Of a stretch of DNA of 39,713 bases, positions 17,820 to 28,045 are shown in pieces (position 1 is the first letter of the stretch; the number at the start of each line of letters is the position of its first letter). Position numbers and translations under genes: made by a program. Where the stretch lies: positions 1-39,713 of the forward strand of contig JANTGO010000002.1 in assembly GCA_024763015.1 (NCBI GenBank). Reading direction: 5' to 3'. A model generated the notes under the pieces. That model saw only the letters and a program-made list of their open reading frames with translations. It had not been told where the DNA came from and searched no databases. Source of the DNA: Flavobacteriaceae bacterium (GTDB lineage: Bacteria; Bacteroidota; Bacteroidia; Flavobacteriales; Flavobacteriaceae).

Positions 17820-19724
17820 ATGGTACCAAAAATCTCAACACTCAGTGGCTATTTACATGAATATCAAAAAAGTATTTCCAATCCCGTAGGGTTTTGGAGC
17901 AATATTGCCGAAACTTTTTATTGGCGTAAAGCTTGGAAAAAAACCTTGGAATGGGACTTTAAAGACCCTAAAATCCAATGGTTTATCGATGGTAAATTGA
18001 ATATTACCGAAAATATTTTCGAAAGAAACTTATTTCTTCGCGGTAATCAAACAGCCATTATCTGGGAACCAAACGACCCCAAAGAAGCTACTGTAAAATA
18101 TACCTATAGAGAGCTATATGAAGAAGTAAACAAATTTGCCAATGTGCTTAAATCTATGGGGGTAGGCAAGGGTGATCGCGTGGCTATTTATTTGCCCATG
18201 ATACCGGAATTGACGATTACCATGCTTGCTTGTGCACGAATTGGCGCTATTCATTCTATTGTGTTTGCCGGATTTTCTGCCAAAGCACTAGCTGACCGTA
18301 ATAATGATGCGCAAGCCAAAGTATTGGTCACAGCAGATGGCGGTTATAGAGGCACCAAAACCATTCCGCTCAAGGAAACATCTGACGAAGCTTTGGCAAT
18401 ATCGCCCAGTGTAGAGAAAATGGTGGTAGTCAAACGAACCGGGCAACAAGTCGATATGAAAGAAGGCAGAGATTTGTGGTGGCATGATGTTATGAAAGAT
18501 AGTAGTAACCAATGTGAAGCAGAAGTGATGGATGCAGAAGATCCCTTGTTTATACTTTATACAAGCGGTTCAACCGGCAAACCTAAGGGCGTTTTACATA
18601 CCAATGGGGGTTATATGGTTTATACAGCTTATACTTTTAAAAATGTTTTTCAATATCGTTCCGGCGATACTTATTTCTGTGCGGCTGATATTGGTTGGAT
18701 TACAGGACATTCCTATATCGTGTATGGACCGCTTCTAGAAGGCGCTACTTCGGTTATGTTTGAAGGTATTCCTACTTTCCCAAATCCTGACAGATATTGG
18801 CAAATTATTGAAAAGCATAAAGTAAACGAGTTTTATACCTCGCCAACGGCTATTAGAGCTTTATTGGCAGAGGGTGAAAAATGGGTAGAAGAATATGAAA
18901 TGACGTCCCTGCGAGTTTTGGGAACAGTAGGTGAGCCTATCAATGAAGAAGCTTGGCACTGGTATCACGACCACGTTGGTAAAGGGCGTTGTCCGATAGT
19001 TGATACGTGGTGGCAAACCGAAACAGGTGGTATTATGATTAGTCCGCTTGCGGGTATTATCCCCACCAAACCGGCTTATGCCACATTGCCCTTACCGGGT
19101 ATTCAACCTGTAATTGTGGATAAAGAAGGTAATAGATTGTATGGCAAAAACGTAGAAGGTAATCTATGTATCGGTTTTCCTTGGCCGGGTATGGCACGTA
19201 CGCTATGGGGCGACCATGAGCGTTATAAACAAGCTTATTTTTCTACTTTTCCCGGCTTATACTTTACCGGCGATGGCGTAAAACGCGATGAGGATGGCTA
19301 CTACCGTATATTAGGACGAATTGACGATGTTATCAATGTATCGGGACATCGTTTGGGCACAGCAGAAATTGAAAATGCACTCAACGAGCATCCATTGGTT
19401 GCCGAATCGGCAGTGGTGGGTATGGCGCATCCCATCAAAGGACAAGGTATATATGCCTATGTGGTAGCACCGGATAAACCCGATGATTTGGATGACGAAT
19501 TGCGTAATTCCCTCAAAAAAGCGGTTTCAAAACTCATCAGTCCGATTGCCAGACCCGACCAAATTCAATTTGTATCTGGCTTGCCTAAAACGCGTTCCGG
19601 AAAAATTATGAGACGTATTTTGCGTAAAATTGTAGAAGGTTCAACGGCTTTTGGCGATACCAGTACGCTTACCAATCCGGAAATTGTTGATGAATTAATT
19701 GAAGGGTACAATAAACTTAAATAG
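17820..19724 (+). CDS. acs: Acetate--CoA ligase (acetyl-CoA synthetase)
   Basis: [60 protein letters not shown]; 634 aa. Confidence 0.95.
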   Translation: MVPKISTLSGYLHEYQKSISNPVGFWSNIAETFYWRKAWKKTLEWDFKDPKIQWFIDGKLNITENIFERNLFLRGNQTAIIWEPNDPKEATVKYTYRELYEEVNKFANVLKSMGVGKGDRVAIYLPMIPELTITMLACARIGAIHSIVFAGFSAKALADRNNDAQAKVLVTADGGYRGTKTIPLKETSDEALAISPSVEKMVVVKRTGQQVDMKEGRDLWWHDVMKDSSNQCEAEVMDAEDPLFILYTSGSTGKPKGVLHTNGGYMVYTAYTFKNVFQYRSGDTYFCAADIGWITGHSYIVYGPLLEGATSVMFEGIPTFPNPDRYWQIIEKHKVNEFYTSPTAIRALLAEGEKWVEEYEMTSLRVLGTVGEPINEEAWHWYHDHVGKGRCPIVDTWWQTETGGIMISPLAGIIPTKPAYATLPLPGIQPVIVDKEGNRLYGKNVEGNLCIGFPWPGMARTLWGDHERYKQAYFSTFPGLYFTGDGVKRDEDGYYRILGRIDDVINVSGHRLGTAEIENALNEHPLVAESAVVGMAHPIKGQGIYAYVVAPDKPDDLDDELRNSLKKAVSKLISPIARPDQIQFVSGLPKTRSGKIMRRILRKIVEGSTAFGDTSTLTNPEIVDELIEGYNKLK

Positions 19725-19743
19725 TTATTTTATTTAATAAATG

Positions 19744-19881
19744 CTATTTTAAACATAAAACAGGTGCCTTGTCAGTTTTTTGTATTTTATATACATGCGG
19801 GCAAGGCATACTTGATTTAGGTGCACAACTCGATAAGCTTAAAATACCAGCAGTAATAAACAGCATAAAAAAATATTTCAT
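19744..19881 (-). CDS. Small lipoprotein, 45 aa (not in supplied ORF track)
   Basis: Minus-strand ORF MKYFFMLFITAGILSLSSCAPKSSMPCPHVYKIQKTDKAPVLCLK* with signal peptide and lipobox LSSC. Confidence 0.65.
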   Translation of the reverse strand: MKYFFMLFITAGILSLSSCAPKSSMPCPHVYKIQKTDKAPVLCLK

Positions 19882-19945
19882 AAGATTGATGTTTTAATGT
19901 GTATTAATGTATTTCTGGGGTAAAGTTATAAAAAAATCGTAGGAC

Positions 19946-21409
19946 TTATGGTAGGTTAATGATTTTGACTGTATCCAATTTCATTCTCTTTTTAATCCAC
20001 TGCCCAAAGACCTTAGCTTGTCTGCTCTTAATACTTCTTGGCGTATGTCTTTTCCAGCGGATGACAAAAGTAGGTAAGGTATCCATAGTTTTAAAATTGG
20101 TTTCCGTCATATTGGCATAGCCGAGGCCGTCAATATTCTTAAATAAAGACTTTGCTTCTTCACCGATAGCTTCAAAAGGGATATGATCTTTTTGTGATGC
20201 CTTTTTCAACTTGATAAGCTCGTTGGTAAGTGCTTCGATTTTGGCATCCTTGTTTTTTAGATTTTCTTTGTTTTCTTTAAATAGTTTGTCTAAAATTTGT
20301 CCTTTTAATTTTTCTGATAAAGAATTTTCTATTTGTTTTGTTTTATCCGAAGATTGATAAATATTTAGTTTAGCATCTTTCAAAGTAGGGTTTTGTATAA
20401 GCAATTTTTTCCAATTATTAATTTCTTCATTCGGAACCATTTCACCTATTAGATAGATATCGATTTCTTTTTTATCACTATCTGTTTGGCTTTTAATAAT
20501 TTGCGCACCTTCATAGTTGATTTTTTGAGCGATAAACGTATTGGCTGCTCTTTTAAAAATTTCTTGATTGTACATTTTTATAAAAGATAAAATACTGGGA
20601 ATCATCACCAAAATAGCCAAAATATAGATAAAACGACTAATATTTCTGCGTTTGGCTGAATTGATATATTTAGCAACAGGAAAATGTAAATACTTGATAA
20701 CCAAAAAGGTAGCTAATGCGATAAAAAACGAATTAATCAACAACAAATACATCGCACCAGTAAAGAAATGCATATTGCCGGTAGCAAGTCCAAAACCTGC
20801 CGTACATAGTGGTGGCATAAGTGCAGTGGCAATGGCAACACCGCTAATCACATTAAAAAAACCTTTCTTTGTCAGTGCCACAATACCGGCAAGACCACCA
20901 AAAAAAGCAATCATAACATCAAAAAAAGTAGGGGATGTTCTGGCAAGTAATTCACTTGATTCATAAGCAAGTGGCGAAATTTTGAAATAAACAAAAGAGG
21001 TAAGAATACTTAAACTCACCATTACCAAAAAGTTAATAGCAGACTTTCTGAAAGTTTCGATATCATTGGTGCCAATAGCAAAACCCAATCCCATAATGGG
21101 TCCCATCAAAGGAGATATCAGCATAGCGCCAATTACAACAGGGGTAGAATTTGCATTAAGTCCCACCGAGGCAACCATAATAGAAAAAATAAGCAACCAA
21201 GCCGTATGACCTCTAAATGGGATATTTTCTAAAATAGTTTGGCGTGTAAAATCTTTATCGGCATAGGAGCGAATATTAAAAAGCTGTTTGATAAAATCAA
21301 TAGCCACTTCCCAAAACTCTTTAAATTCCTTTTTTACCTGTTTTTCTTTTTTGGCAATTTTGATTTCTTGTTTCTTTTCCAGTCTATCTTCTTTTTGGTC
21401 CATAGGCAA
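19946..21409 (-). CDS. DUF389 domain-containing membrane protein (TIGR00341-type)
   Basis: VASVGLNANSTPVVIGAMLISPLMGPIMGLGFAIG, GVAIATALMPPLCTAGFGLA motifs. Confidence 0.85.
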   Translation of the reverse strand: MPMDQKEDRLEKKQEIKIAKKEKQVKKEFKEFWEVAIDFIKQLFNIRSYADKDFTRQTILENIPFRGHTAWLLIFSIMVASVGLNANSTPVVIGAMLISPLMGPIMGLGFAIGTNDIETFRKSAINFLVMVSLSILTSFVYFKISPLAYESSELLARTSPTFFDVMIAFFGGLAGIVALTKKGFFNVISGVAIATALMPPLCTAGFGLATGNMHFFTGAMYLLLINSFFIALATFLVIKYLHFPVAKYINSAKRRNISRFIYILAILVMIPSILSFIKMYNQEIFKRAANTFIAQKINYEGAQIIKSQTDSDKKEIDIYLIGEMVPNEEINNWKKLLIQNPTLKDAKLNIYQSSDKTKQIENSLSEKLKGQILDKLFKENKENLKNKDAKIEALTNELIKLKKASQKDHIPFEAIGEEAKSLFKNIDGLGYANMTETNFKTMDTLPTFVIRWKRHTPRSIKSRQAKVFGQWIKKRMKLDTVKIINLP

Positions 21410-21465
21410 TTATCTTATCTAACAAATTTACAAAAAAATACCAAATATAGACTAGCATTATATGC

Positions 21466-21513
21466 CATGTATATTTCACAAAATTTAAACATGTATATTT
21501 CACAAAATTTAAA
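21466..21513. repeat. Perfect 24-bp tandem direct repeat, two copies
   Basis: CATGTATATTTCACAAAATTTAAA at 21466-21489 and 21490-21513. Confidence 0.95.
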
Positions 21514-21559
21514 ATTATGTTTTATCAAACTTTTTAGTATTTTTGACAAAAATTAAAAT

Positions 21560-22996
21560 ATGGCAGTAAGTTTAAAAGGCGATATAAATATAAGAACCGC
21601 TCCTTCAATAAATCAGAAGGCTTTAAAGATAAATCTCAACCAAAATATTTATGGATCTTTTTCAGAAATAGGTGCAGGTCAAGAGACAGCAAGAAATTTT
21701 TTTAGAGCCGGCGCTTCTGCCGGAACCATTGCAAAAGCGATGTCTGCCTATTCAAAAGAATTTAGCGATGCTATCTACGGACGAGAAGATGATGGGCGTT
21801 ATGTAACCAAGGCAAGGCTAAAAAAAATGCTTTTGCATGAAGCCAATTTGTTAGAAAAACGCTTGAATCGCAATGAGAATCCGGATAGATTTTACTTCTC
21901 CTATGCCAACACAGTAGCAACAATAGATTTTGCCAAAAAATTTAAGGGAAATGGATGGATAGGTATTCGCTTTCAACTCAGTCCGTTAGAAGAATATAAT
22001 GAAATAATACTTCATATTCGTTTTCACGAAAACGATGCCAAACACCAACAGATTACCTTGGGGAAAATGGGCGTAAATTTGATTTATGGTGCATTTTATC
22101 ACCATGACAATCCTAAAGATTTGCTCATTTCTTTATATGATCATATCGACAAAGATAAGATAGAAATTGATATGATAAATTTTTCGGGTCCTCGTTTTGC
22201 CTATGTTGACAATAGATTGATGAGTTTGTTGTTAGTAAAAAACGGTTTTACCGATGCGGTTATGTTTGGTCCTGACGGATTTAACTTGTTGCCGGCAGAT
22301 GAATTGTACAAAAAAAACATCATGGCATTACGTGGTAGTTTTAGTCCGGTAACCAAGCTGGCAATCGATATGCTCAAAAAAGGAGAGAAATTATTTAAAC
22401 AAGAAGAGGATGTCGATCCCGATAAAATTGATCTTATTTTTGAAATGACATTAGACAACCTTTCACATCAGGGTGATATCAATGAAAGAGATTTCCTCGA
22501 TAGGGTTAGCCTGTTGAGTTCGCTCAATAGTGTGGTGATGGTCACAAATTTTAGAGAATACTATAGGCTGGCAGAATATTTTTCAAGATTTTCAAAAGAA
22601 CGAATGGGCTTAATTATTGGGGCTAATCACCTGATAAAACTTTTTGATGAATCTTATTACGAACAATTAAGCGGTGGTATTTTGGAAGCGATGGGTAAAC
22701 TCTTTAACCGAAAAATGAGATTATACATTTATCCATATAAAGATAAAGAAACCGATAAAACAATTACTAGTGATGTTATAATATTTGATCAAAAAATGCA
22801 AGATCTATTTGAATATTTCAAAGATGATAACAGGTTTAAGGATATCAAAGATTTTGACGACACATTATTAGAAACTTATAATAGAGAAATCATTTCCAAA
22901 ATCCAAAAAGGTGAATCAGGTTGGGAACCATTATTACCCGATGAGATTGTCATACAGATAAAAAATAATAATTTATTTGGATATAGAAAGCTATAG
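21560..22996 (+). CDS. Conserved hypothetical protein, 478 aa
   Basis: Long intact ORF with no recognised catalytic motif; no signal peptide seen. Confidence 0.7.
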   Translation: MAVSLKGDINIRTAPSINQKALKINLNQNIYGSFSEIGAGQETARNFFRAGASAGTIAKAMSAYSKEFSDAIYGREDDGRYVTKARLKKMLLHEANLLEKRLNRNENPDRFYFSYANTVATIDFAKKFKGNGWIGIRFQLSPLEEYNEIILHIRFHENDAKHQQITLGKMGVNLIYGAFYHHDNPKDLLISLYDHIDKDKIEIDMINFSGPRFAYVDNRLMSLLLVKNGFTDAVMFGPDGFNLLPADELYKKNIMALRGSFSPVTKLAIDMLKKGEKLFKQEEDVDPDKIDLIFEMTLDNLSHQGDINERDFLDRVSLLSSLNSVVMVTNFREYYRLAEYFSRFSKERMGLIIGANHLIKLFDESYYEQLSGGILEAMGKLFNRKMRLYIYPYKDKETDKTITSDVIIFDQKMQDLFEYFKDDNRFKDIKDFDDTLLETYNREIISKIQKGESGWEPLLPDEIVIQIKNNNLFGYRKL

Positions 22997-23008
22997 ACCC
23001 ACTACAAA

Positions 23009-23419
23009 ATGTTACAAAAAGAAATATTATTGCCCAAATTTGGTAGAGGATACCATTTAATCACAGATATCTTATTAAAAGAAATAGGAGAGATGCTCCC
23101 AGAAACGGGCTTACTCCATTTGTTTATACAGCATACTTCAGCAAGTATTATGATAAATGAAAATTTTGAAGACAGCGTTCGCGATGATTTAGAAGCTGCT
23201 TTTAATGATATCGTTAAAGAAGATCTAGATTACTACACACATATTACAGAAGGCAGTGATGATATGCCGGCGCATATTAAAGTTGCAATGATTGGCACAG
23301 ACCTTACCATACCAATTACAAACAGAAACTTAAATCTTGGGCAATGGCAAGGAGTTTACATTTGTGAATTTAGGAATAATCCGAGAAGAAGAAACATAGT
23401 GGCAACAATTATTTCTTAG
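23009..23419 (+). CDS. yjbQ: YjbQ family (UPF0047) protein
   Basis: LLHLFIQHTSASIMINENFEDSVRDDLE ... LGQWQGVYICEFRNNPRRRNIVATI. Confidence 0.92.
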   Translation: MLQKEILLPKFGRGYHLITDILLKEIGEMLPETGLLHLFIQHTSASIMINENFEDSVRDDLEAAFNDIVKEDLDYYTHITEGSDDMPAHIKVAMIGTDLTIPITNRNLNLGQWQGVYICEFRNNPRRRNIVATIIS

Positions 23420-23834
23420 CTTGTTTTAAAACTTTAAAACTGTCGTCATCATAAATGATAAGTATTTGTTTGATGTTGGGTTCTTGATATATATCTTGTA
23501 GAGCCTTTCTTTCCGTATTATCCAACGAAGTATTCAATTCGTCAATATTTTTATATTTCTTTTCCTTGTCTATTGTAGATTCAATAGAAGAACTAGTAGT
23601 AAATTGAGGCTTATGCCCATCCAGCATACTTCCTTTTCCGGTAACAAACCAAGATATATTGATTTCCGGATATGCTTCAGCCATTTTATTTATAAATAAA
23701 AATGAAGGTTTGTTTCTACCTGATAGTAGGTGAGACAGACTACTTTTTTGTACACCTACTTTTTTTGCAAATGCACCAGCATTAATATTGTAATATGCAA
23801 TAACCTCTTGTAATCTTTTTGAAAATTCATTCAT
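23409..23834 (-). CDS. XRE-family helix-turn-helix regulator
   Basis: AGAFAKKVGVQKSSLSHLLSGRNKPSFLFINKMAEAYPEINISWFVTGKG; 3' end overlaps yjbQ by 11 bp, convergent. Confidence 0.86.
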   Translation of the reverse strand: MNEFSKRLQEVIAYYNINAGAFAKKVGVQKSSLSHLLSGRNKPSFLFINKMAEAYPEINISWFVTGKGSMLDGHKPQFTTSSSIESTIDKEKKYKNIDELNTSLDNTERKALQDIYQEPNIKQILIIYDDDSFKVLKQAKK

Positions 23835-23841
23835 AGCTCAA

Positions 23842-23897
23842 TGTTTACATATACAAATATCATAAATATTTTTGTAAACTCAAAATGTTTACAAAAA
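23842..23897. promoter_or_regulatory. Putative operator of the adjacent XRE gene: three GTTTACA half-sites
   Basis: TGTTTACA (23842-23849) and TTTTTGTAAAC-N7-GTTTACAAAAA (23869-23897), immediately upstream of the minus-strand start at 23834. Confidence 0.55.
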
Positions 23898-24138
23898 ATT
23901 ATATCTATTAATTTTGTTACCAGACTAACAGGCAAATACCATTGTAGCTAAAACCAACTAAATTCAATAATTTATCAAAATACATTAAAGTACTGATAAT
24001 CTTTAATTTAGTTCCATATTATAAAGTTTTTTTATAGCCATATTTTGTAAAAAAGAAATAAAAATAAGTTTTGTCACTTTTATGTGCATAAAAATGATGA
24101 TATATTATGTATATTTTAAGAAATTGGAAAAATAATTA

Positions 24139-24168
24139 TTGATAATAGAAAAAAACTTTATATATTTG
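24139..24168 (+). promoter_or_regulatory. Putative Bacteroidota-type promoter for the Lrp-family gene
   Basis: TTG (24139-24141), 19 nt spacer, TATATTTG (24161-24168). Confidence 0.5.
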
Positions 24169-24192
24169 CCCAAAATTATAAATTGTAAAATT

Positions 24193-24675
24193 ATGGGAAA
24201 ATTACATTTAGACGAAGTCGATTTGCAAATATTGGATATGCTAATCGATAATGCAAGGACACCTTTTACGGAAATTGCTAAAAAATTGTTGATTTCTGCC
24301 GGTACCGTTCATGTAAGAGTTAGAAAATTGGAGGAGGCAGGTATTGTCAAAGGATCGACTTTGATACTTGACTATGATAAATTGGGCTATGCATTTATTG
24401 CATATGTAGGAATATATCTTTCAAAAACATCTCAAACCAGATTTGTTTTAAATAGATTAGAGGAAATTTCTTTTGTATCTGTAGCGCATATCACGACCGG
24501 AAAATTCAATATTTTCTGTAAAATACGCGCTAAAAACACGCAACAGGCCAAGGAAATCATCTTTAAAATAGATGATATCGATGGTATTATTCGAACAGAA
24601 ACAATGATTTCCTTAGAAGAAAGCATCAATGATAAAAAAAGATTAATGCACAAAATTTTTACTGAGATTTCATAA
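24193..24675 (+). CDS. Lrp/AsnC family transcriptional regulator
   Basis: MGKLHLDEVDLQILDMLIDNARTPFTEIAKKLLISAGTVHVRVRKLEEAGIVKG. ATG at 24193 preferred over the TTG start at 24139. Confidence 0.92.
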   Translation: MGKLHLDEVDLQILDMLIDNARTPFTEIAKKLLISAGTVHVRVRKLEEAGIVKGSTLILDYDKLGYAFIAYVGIYLSKTSQTRFVLNRLEEISFVSVAHITTGKFNIFCKIRAKNTQQAKEIIFKIDDIDGIIRTETMISLEESINDKKRLMHKIFTEIS

Positions 24676-24702
24676 ATTATAGTAATATGATAACAATTTT
24701 TC

Positions 24703-24736
24703 AAAGCAGACTATTTTATGATAGTTTGCTTTTTTT
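24703..24736 (+). terminator. Rho-independent terminator after Lrp-family gene
   Basis: AAAGCAGACTAT...ATAGTTTGCTTT stem with one G-T wobble, then T-run. Confidence 0.75.
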
Positions 24737-24774
24737 AATTCAGTAACTTACCCGTGATAGAATTGGATTATACA

Positions 24775-25830
24775 TTATTTTTGCTGGCCATTATCAGATA
24801 AAGTATTATATGCTTTAAAACTCGCTATAATTATTTCTTTTGAAACGCTTTGGTCAAGGATAGGACTGCCTATATCTTTTAATAAAATAAACTGCGGAAT
24901 TCCATTCTTATTCTTTTTATCAAAGGTTAATAGTTTGAGGATATGAGAAATGTCTTTATCTGTAAATGGAATTAAAGGAAAATGTTTTTTAATGGACGTA
25001 TTAATATCTGTCACAGTTGTAAACTTCAAAAAACCTTTCTTGTTAGATATGTAAACTGACAAAATCATTCCTAAGGAAACAGCATGTCCGTGAGTAATGG
25101 GTGATTTTTTTACATAATTTAAATAACTTTCGATTGCATGTCCTAAAGTATGGCCAAAGTTTAAAACTTTTCGCAAACCTTTTTCATAAGGATCTTCGTT
25201 AATAATCTTATTTTTTATCTGCACAGAATTTTTTATTAATTGACTGAAAATAGTATCTTTATGGGCTAAATAATGTAGCATCTTTTGCCAATATTCTTTT
25301 CCGCTAATCAATCCGTGTTTTAGCATTTCAGCGATACCCGAATCGATTTGTCTTTGAGGTAAAGTAGTTAAAAAATCATCGTTAATGATGATTAATTCGG
25401 GTGAATTGATGGTGCCAATTTGATTTTTTCCTTCTAAAAAATTGATTCCGTTTTTACCGCCAATAGCTGCATCAACCATAGCGAGTAAAGTAGTAGGAAT
25501 ATGAATAAAATCAATACCTCTTTTAAATGTACTGGCAGCAAAACCACCTATATCCGTTATCACACCCCCGCCTAAGTTTAGCATCAATGTACTTCTATCA
25601 GCATCATTTACTATTAATTGCTTCCAAATGCTTTGCAAGGTATCAATTTGCTTATAGGATTCTCCGGGAGGAATATTGATGTTTACAAAATTATCAGGAA
25701 TATAAGGAAGTATTTTTGGCAAACATAGTTTTTGGGTATGATTGTCCGTTAATACAACTATTTTTGAAGGATTTGTATCTAAAATATAATTATGTAAAAC
25801 TTGTAATCCCTCTTGGTTATAATGATACAT
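24775..25830 (-). CDS. aroB: 3-dehydroquinate synthase
   Basis: LNLGGGVITDIGGFAASTFKRGIDFIHIPTTLLAMVDAAIGGKNGIN; LNFGHTLGHAIE. Confidence 0.93.
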   Translation of the reverse strand: MYHYNQEGLQVLHNYILDTNPSKIVVLTDNHTQKLCLPKILPYIPDNFVNINIPPGESYKQIDTLQSIWKQLIVNDADRSTLMLNLGGGVITDIGGFAASTFKRGIDFIHIPTTLLAMVDAAIGGKNGINFLEGKNQIGTINSPELIIINDDFLTTLPQRQIDSGIAEMLKHGLISGKEYWQKMLHYLAHKDTIFSQLIKNSVQIKNKIINEDPYEKGLRKVLNFGHTLGHAIESYLNYVKKSPITHGHAVSLGMILSVYISNKKGFLKFTTVTDINTSIKKHFPLIPFTDKDISHILKLLTFDKKNKNGIPQFILLKDIGSPILDQSVSKEIIIASFKAYNTLSDNGQQK

Positions 25831-25919
25831 ATGTTATTTTTAAAATTTGGGCTAAAAATACTAATAATTGTCATATTTAGATCAACAAAACTTTTTATTT
25901 TTGAAAAAAAACATTTAAA

Positions 25920-27095
25920 ATGATTAACAAAGATATATTTAACAATACCGAAGTGGCTTTTGCCATTAAATCTGATGCTGAATTGGAAAAGGCCTATTGG
26001 CTGTTTAAAATGATTAAAAGTGAATCATTGGTAAAATTGGGAACCGGAGTGACAAAATTTGCTTTAAAACACCATTTTCCGGTAGAAGCTTTGATAAGAA
26101 CTACGGTTTTTGACCATTTTTGTGGTGGGGTAAATGAGAAAGATTCTTTACCGGTTGTCGATAAACTTTATACCAAAGGTGTTTACGGCATTTTGGATTA
26201 TTCTGTCGAAGGCGCCGAAACCGATGAGAGTTTTGACAAAACTTTACAAAAAAATTTGGAGCTGATCTCATTTGCAAAGGATAGGGAGGAAATCCCGTTT
26301 GCCGTTTTTAAACCTACCGGAATGGGACGATTTGAAATTTATGAAAAGATTACTGCCAGAGAGGAATTAACAGACAAAGAACAAGCAGAATGGGATAGAA
26401 TTGTAGATCGATACGACCAATTAGCAAAAAAAGCAAAAGAATACGATGTACCTTTGATGATTGACGCAGAAGAAACATGGATGCAAAAAGCCGCCGATGA
26501 TTTGGTCGAAAAAATGATGGAGAAATATAATACGGAAAAACCGATTGTGTTTAATACACTTCAGTTATACAGAACGGATCGCTTACCGTATTTAAAAGAA
26601 CTACACAAACGTGCCAAAGCAAGAGGCTATAAAATCGGGATGAAGTTGGTGCGTGGCGCTTATATGGAAAAAGAGCGTCAACGTGCCGAATCGATGGGGT
26701 ATCCCAGCCCGATTTGTGCAACCAAAGCTTTAACAGATAAAAATTTTAATGACACACAAGCCTATATGATTGAAAATATTGAGGACATGTCCATTTATTC
26801 AGGCACCCATAATGAAGACAGCGCTTTGTATCTGACGCAATTAATCGACAAAAAGAAACTGCAAAAAAATGATAAACGCGTTTGGTTCGGACAATTATAT
26901 GGCATGAGCGATCATATCACTTTTAATTTGGCTAAAGAAGGTTACAACACTAGTAAATATATTCCTTTTGGACCTGTAAAAGATGTAATGCCTTACTTGA
27001 TTAGAAGAGCGGAAGAGAATACATCTGTTGCCGGGCAAACCAATAGGGAATTGGAGTTATTATCTGCCGAAAGAAAACGTAGAAAAGAACAATAA
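25920..27095 (+). CDS. Proline dehydrogenase
   Basis: MIDAEETWMQKAADDLVEKMM, KLVRGAYMEKERQRAE, SGTHNEDSALY, GQLYGMSDHIT, VMPYLIRRAEENTSV. Confidence 0.93.
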   Translation: MINKDIFNNTEVAFAIKSDAELEKAYWLFKMIKSESLVKLGTGVTKFALKHHFPVEALIRTTVFDHFCGGVNEKDSLPVVDKLYTKGVYGILDYSVEGAETDESFDKTLQKNLELISFAKDREEIPFAVFKPTGMGRFEIYEKITAREELTDKEQAEWDRIVDRYDQLAKKAKEYDVPLMIDAEETWMQKAADDLVEKMMEKYNTEKPIVFNTLQLYRTDRLPYLKELHKRAKARGYKIGMKLVRGAYMEKERQRAESMGYPSPICATKALTDKNFNDTQAYMIENIEDMSIYSGTHNEDSALYLTQLIDKKKLQKNDKRVWFGQLYGMSDHITFNLAKEGYNTSKYIPFGPVKDVMPYLIRRAEENTSVAGQTNRELELLSAERKRRKEQ

Positions 27096-27103
27096 ATGAA
27101 GGT

Positions 27104-27847
27104 TTAATGTTTGGGCGTTTTTACCGGTAAATGACGCAAATCAATATTTGTCATAGCTTTAAAAATATTTTTGGTGGCGTTGGGTGAAAGCGTATAAAGT
27201 TGATTGATAATCGTCTTTATTTTTTCTCGCTGATTATCCAATGCATATTTACAATCGTATGGAAGTGCTTGATAACCAATAAGATTTACATACCTTTGTA
27301 ATTCTTTATCAGTCGTGTATATCAAAGGTCTGATGATATCAAAAGCACCTTCAAACATTTGTAATTTGACCGGAAAACTACTCATCTCACCGTGTTGTAT
27401 CATGTTCATAAGTAAAGTTTCCACGGCATCATCTTTGTGATGCCCAAAAGCGACTTTTTGAAATTGGTGTTCGGCTGCAAATTGAAATAATAATTTTCGC
27501 CTATTCCAAGCACAGTAAAAACATGGTTTCTTTCTATCGGTAATGATTTTTGCATGATCTTCAATAAGATGGAATACGATGTTTCGATCTATACAAAACT
27601 TTTCGAGGTATTCTCCATCGGTATAGTAGGGGACGTCGGTTAGTTTGATATGAACAGCCACTAAATTATAAGCAATTTTAGATGATTTTTGACGATTTGA
27701 CAAGATGTCTAATAATGCCATTGAGTCTTTACCGCCTGAAATACCAACAACTATCGTATCATTAGGAGCGATTAAATCATAATCGGTAATGGCTTTGACC
27801 ACTTTGGTTCGAGTACGTTCTAAAAAATTTTTATCACCGCTATTCAT
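27104..27847 (-). CDS. ttcA: TtcA-like PP-loop ATPase (tRNA 2-thiocytidine biosynthesis type)
   Basis: IVVGISGGKDSMALL PP-loop; CFYCAWNRRK CxxC; LPYDCKYALDNQREKIK; AFGHHKDDAVETLLMN. Confidence 0.83.
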   Translation of the reverse strand: MNSGDKNFLERTRTKVVKAITDYDLIAPNDTIVVGISGGKDSMALLDILSNRQKSSKIAYNLVAVHIKLTDVPYYTDGEYLEKFCIDRNIVFHLIEDHAKIITDRKKPCFYCAWNRRKLLFQFAAEHQFQKVAFGHHKDDAVETLLMNMIQHGEMSSFPVKLQMFEGAFDIIRPLIYTTDKELQRYVNLIGYQALPYDCKYALDNQREKIKTIINQLYTLSPNATKNIFKAMTNIDLRHLPVKTPKH

Positions 27848-28045
27848 AAGTTTACATTTGTAACTATCTGGATGCTCGAATATATATCATTAGAGATATT
27901 TCACTATCACACTTAGCATCCACTACTGATTTTGCAATTTACTTGAAACACATAACTGAAATTATCTTAATAATTACTTAGTTTACAAACGTAAACAATC
28001 AAAAATATTAAAAGATATTAAGATGATTTGAAAGACTTAATTTTA

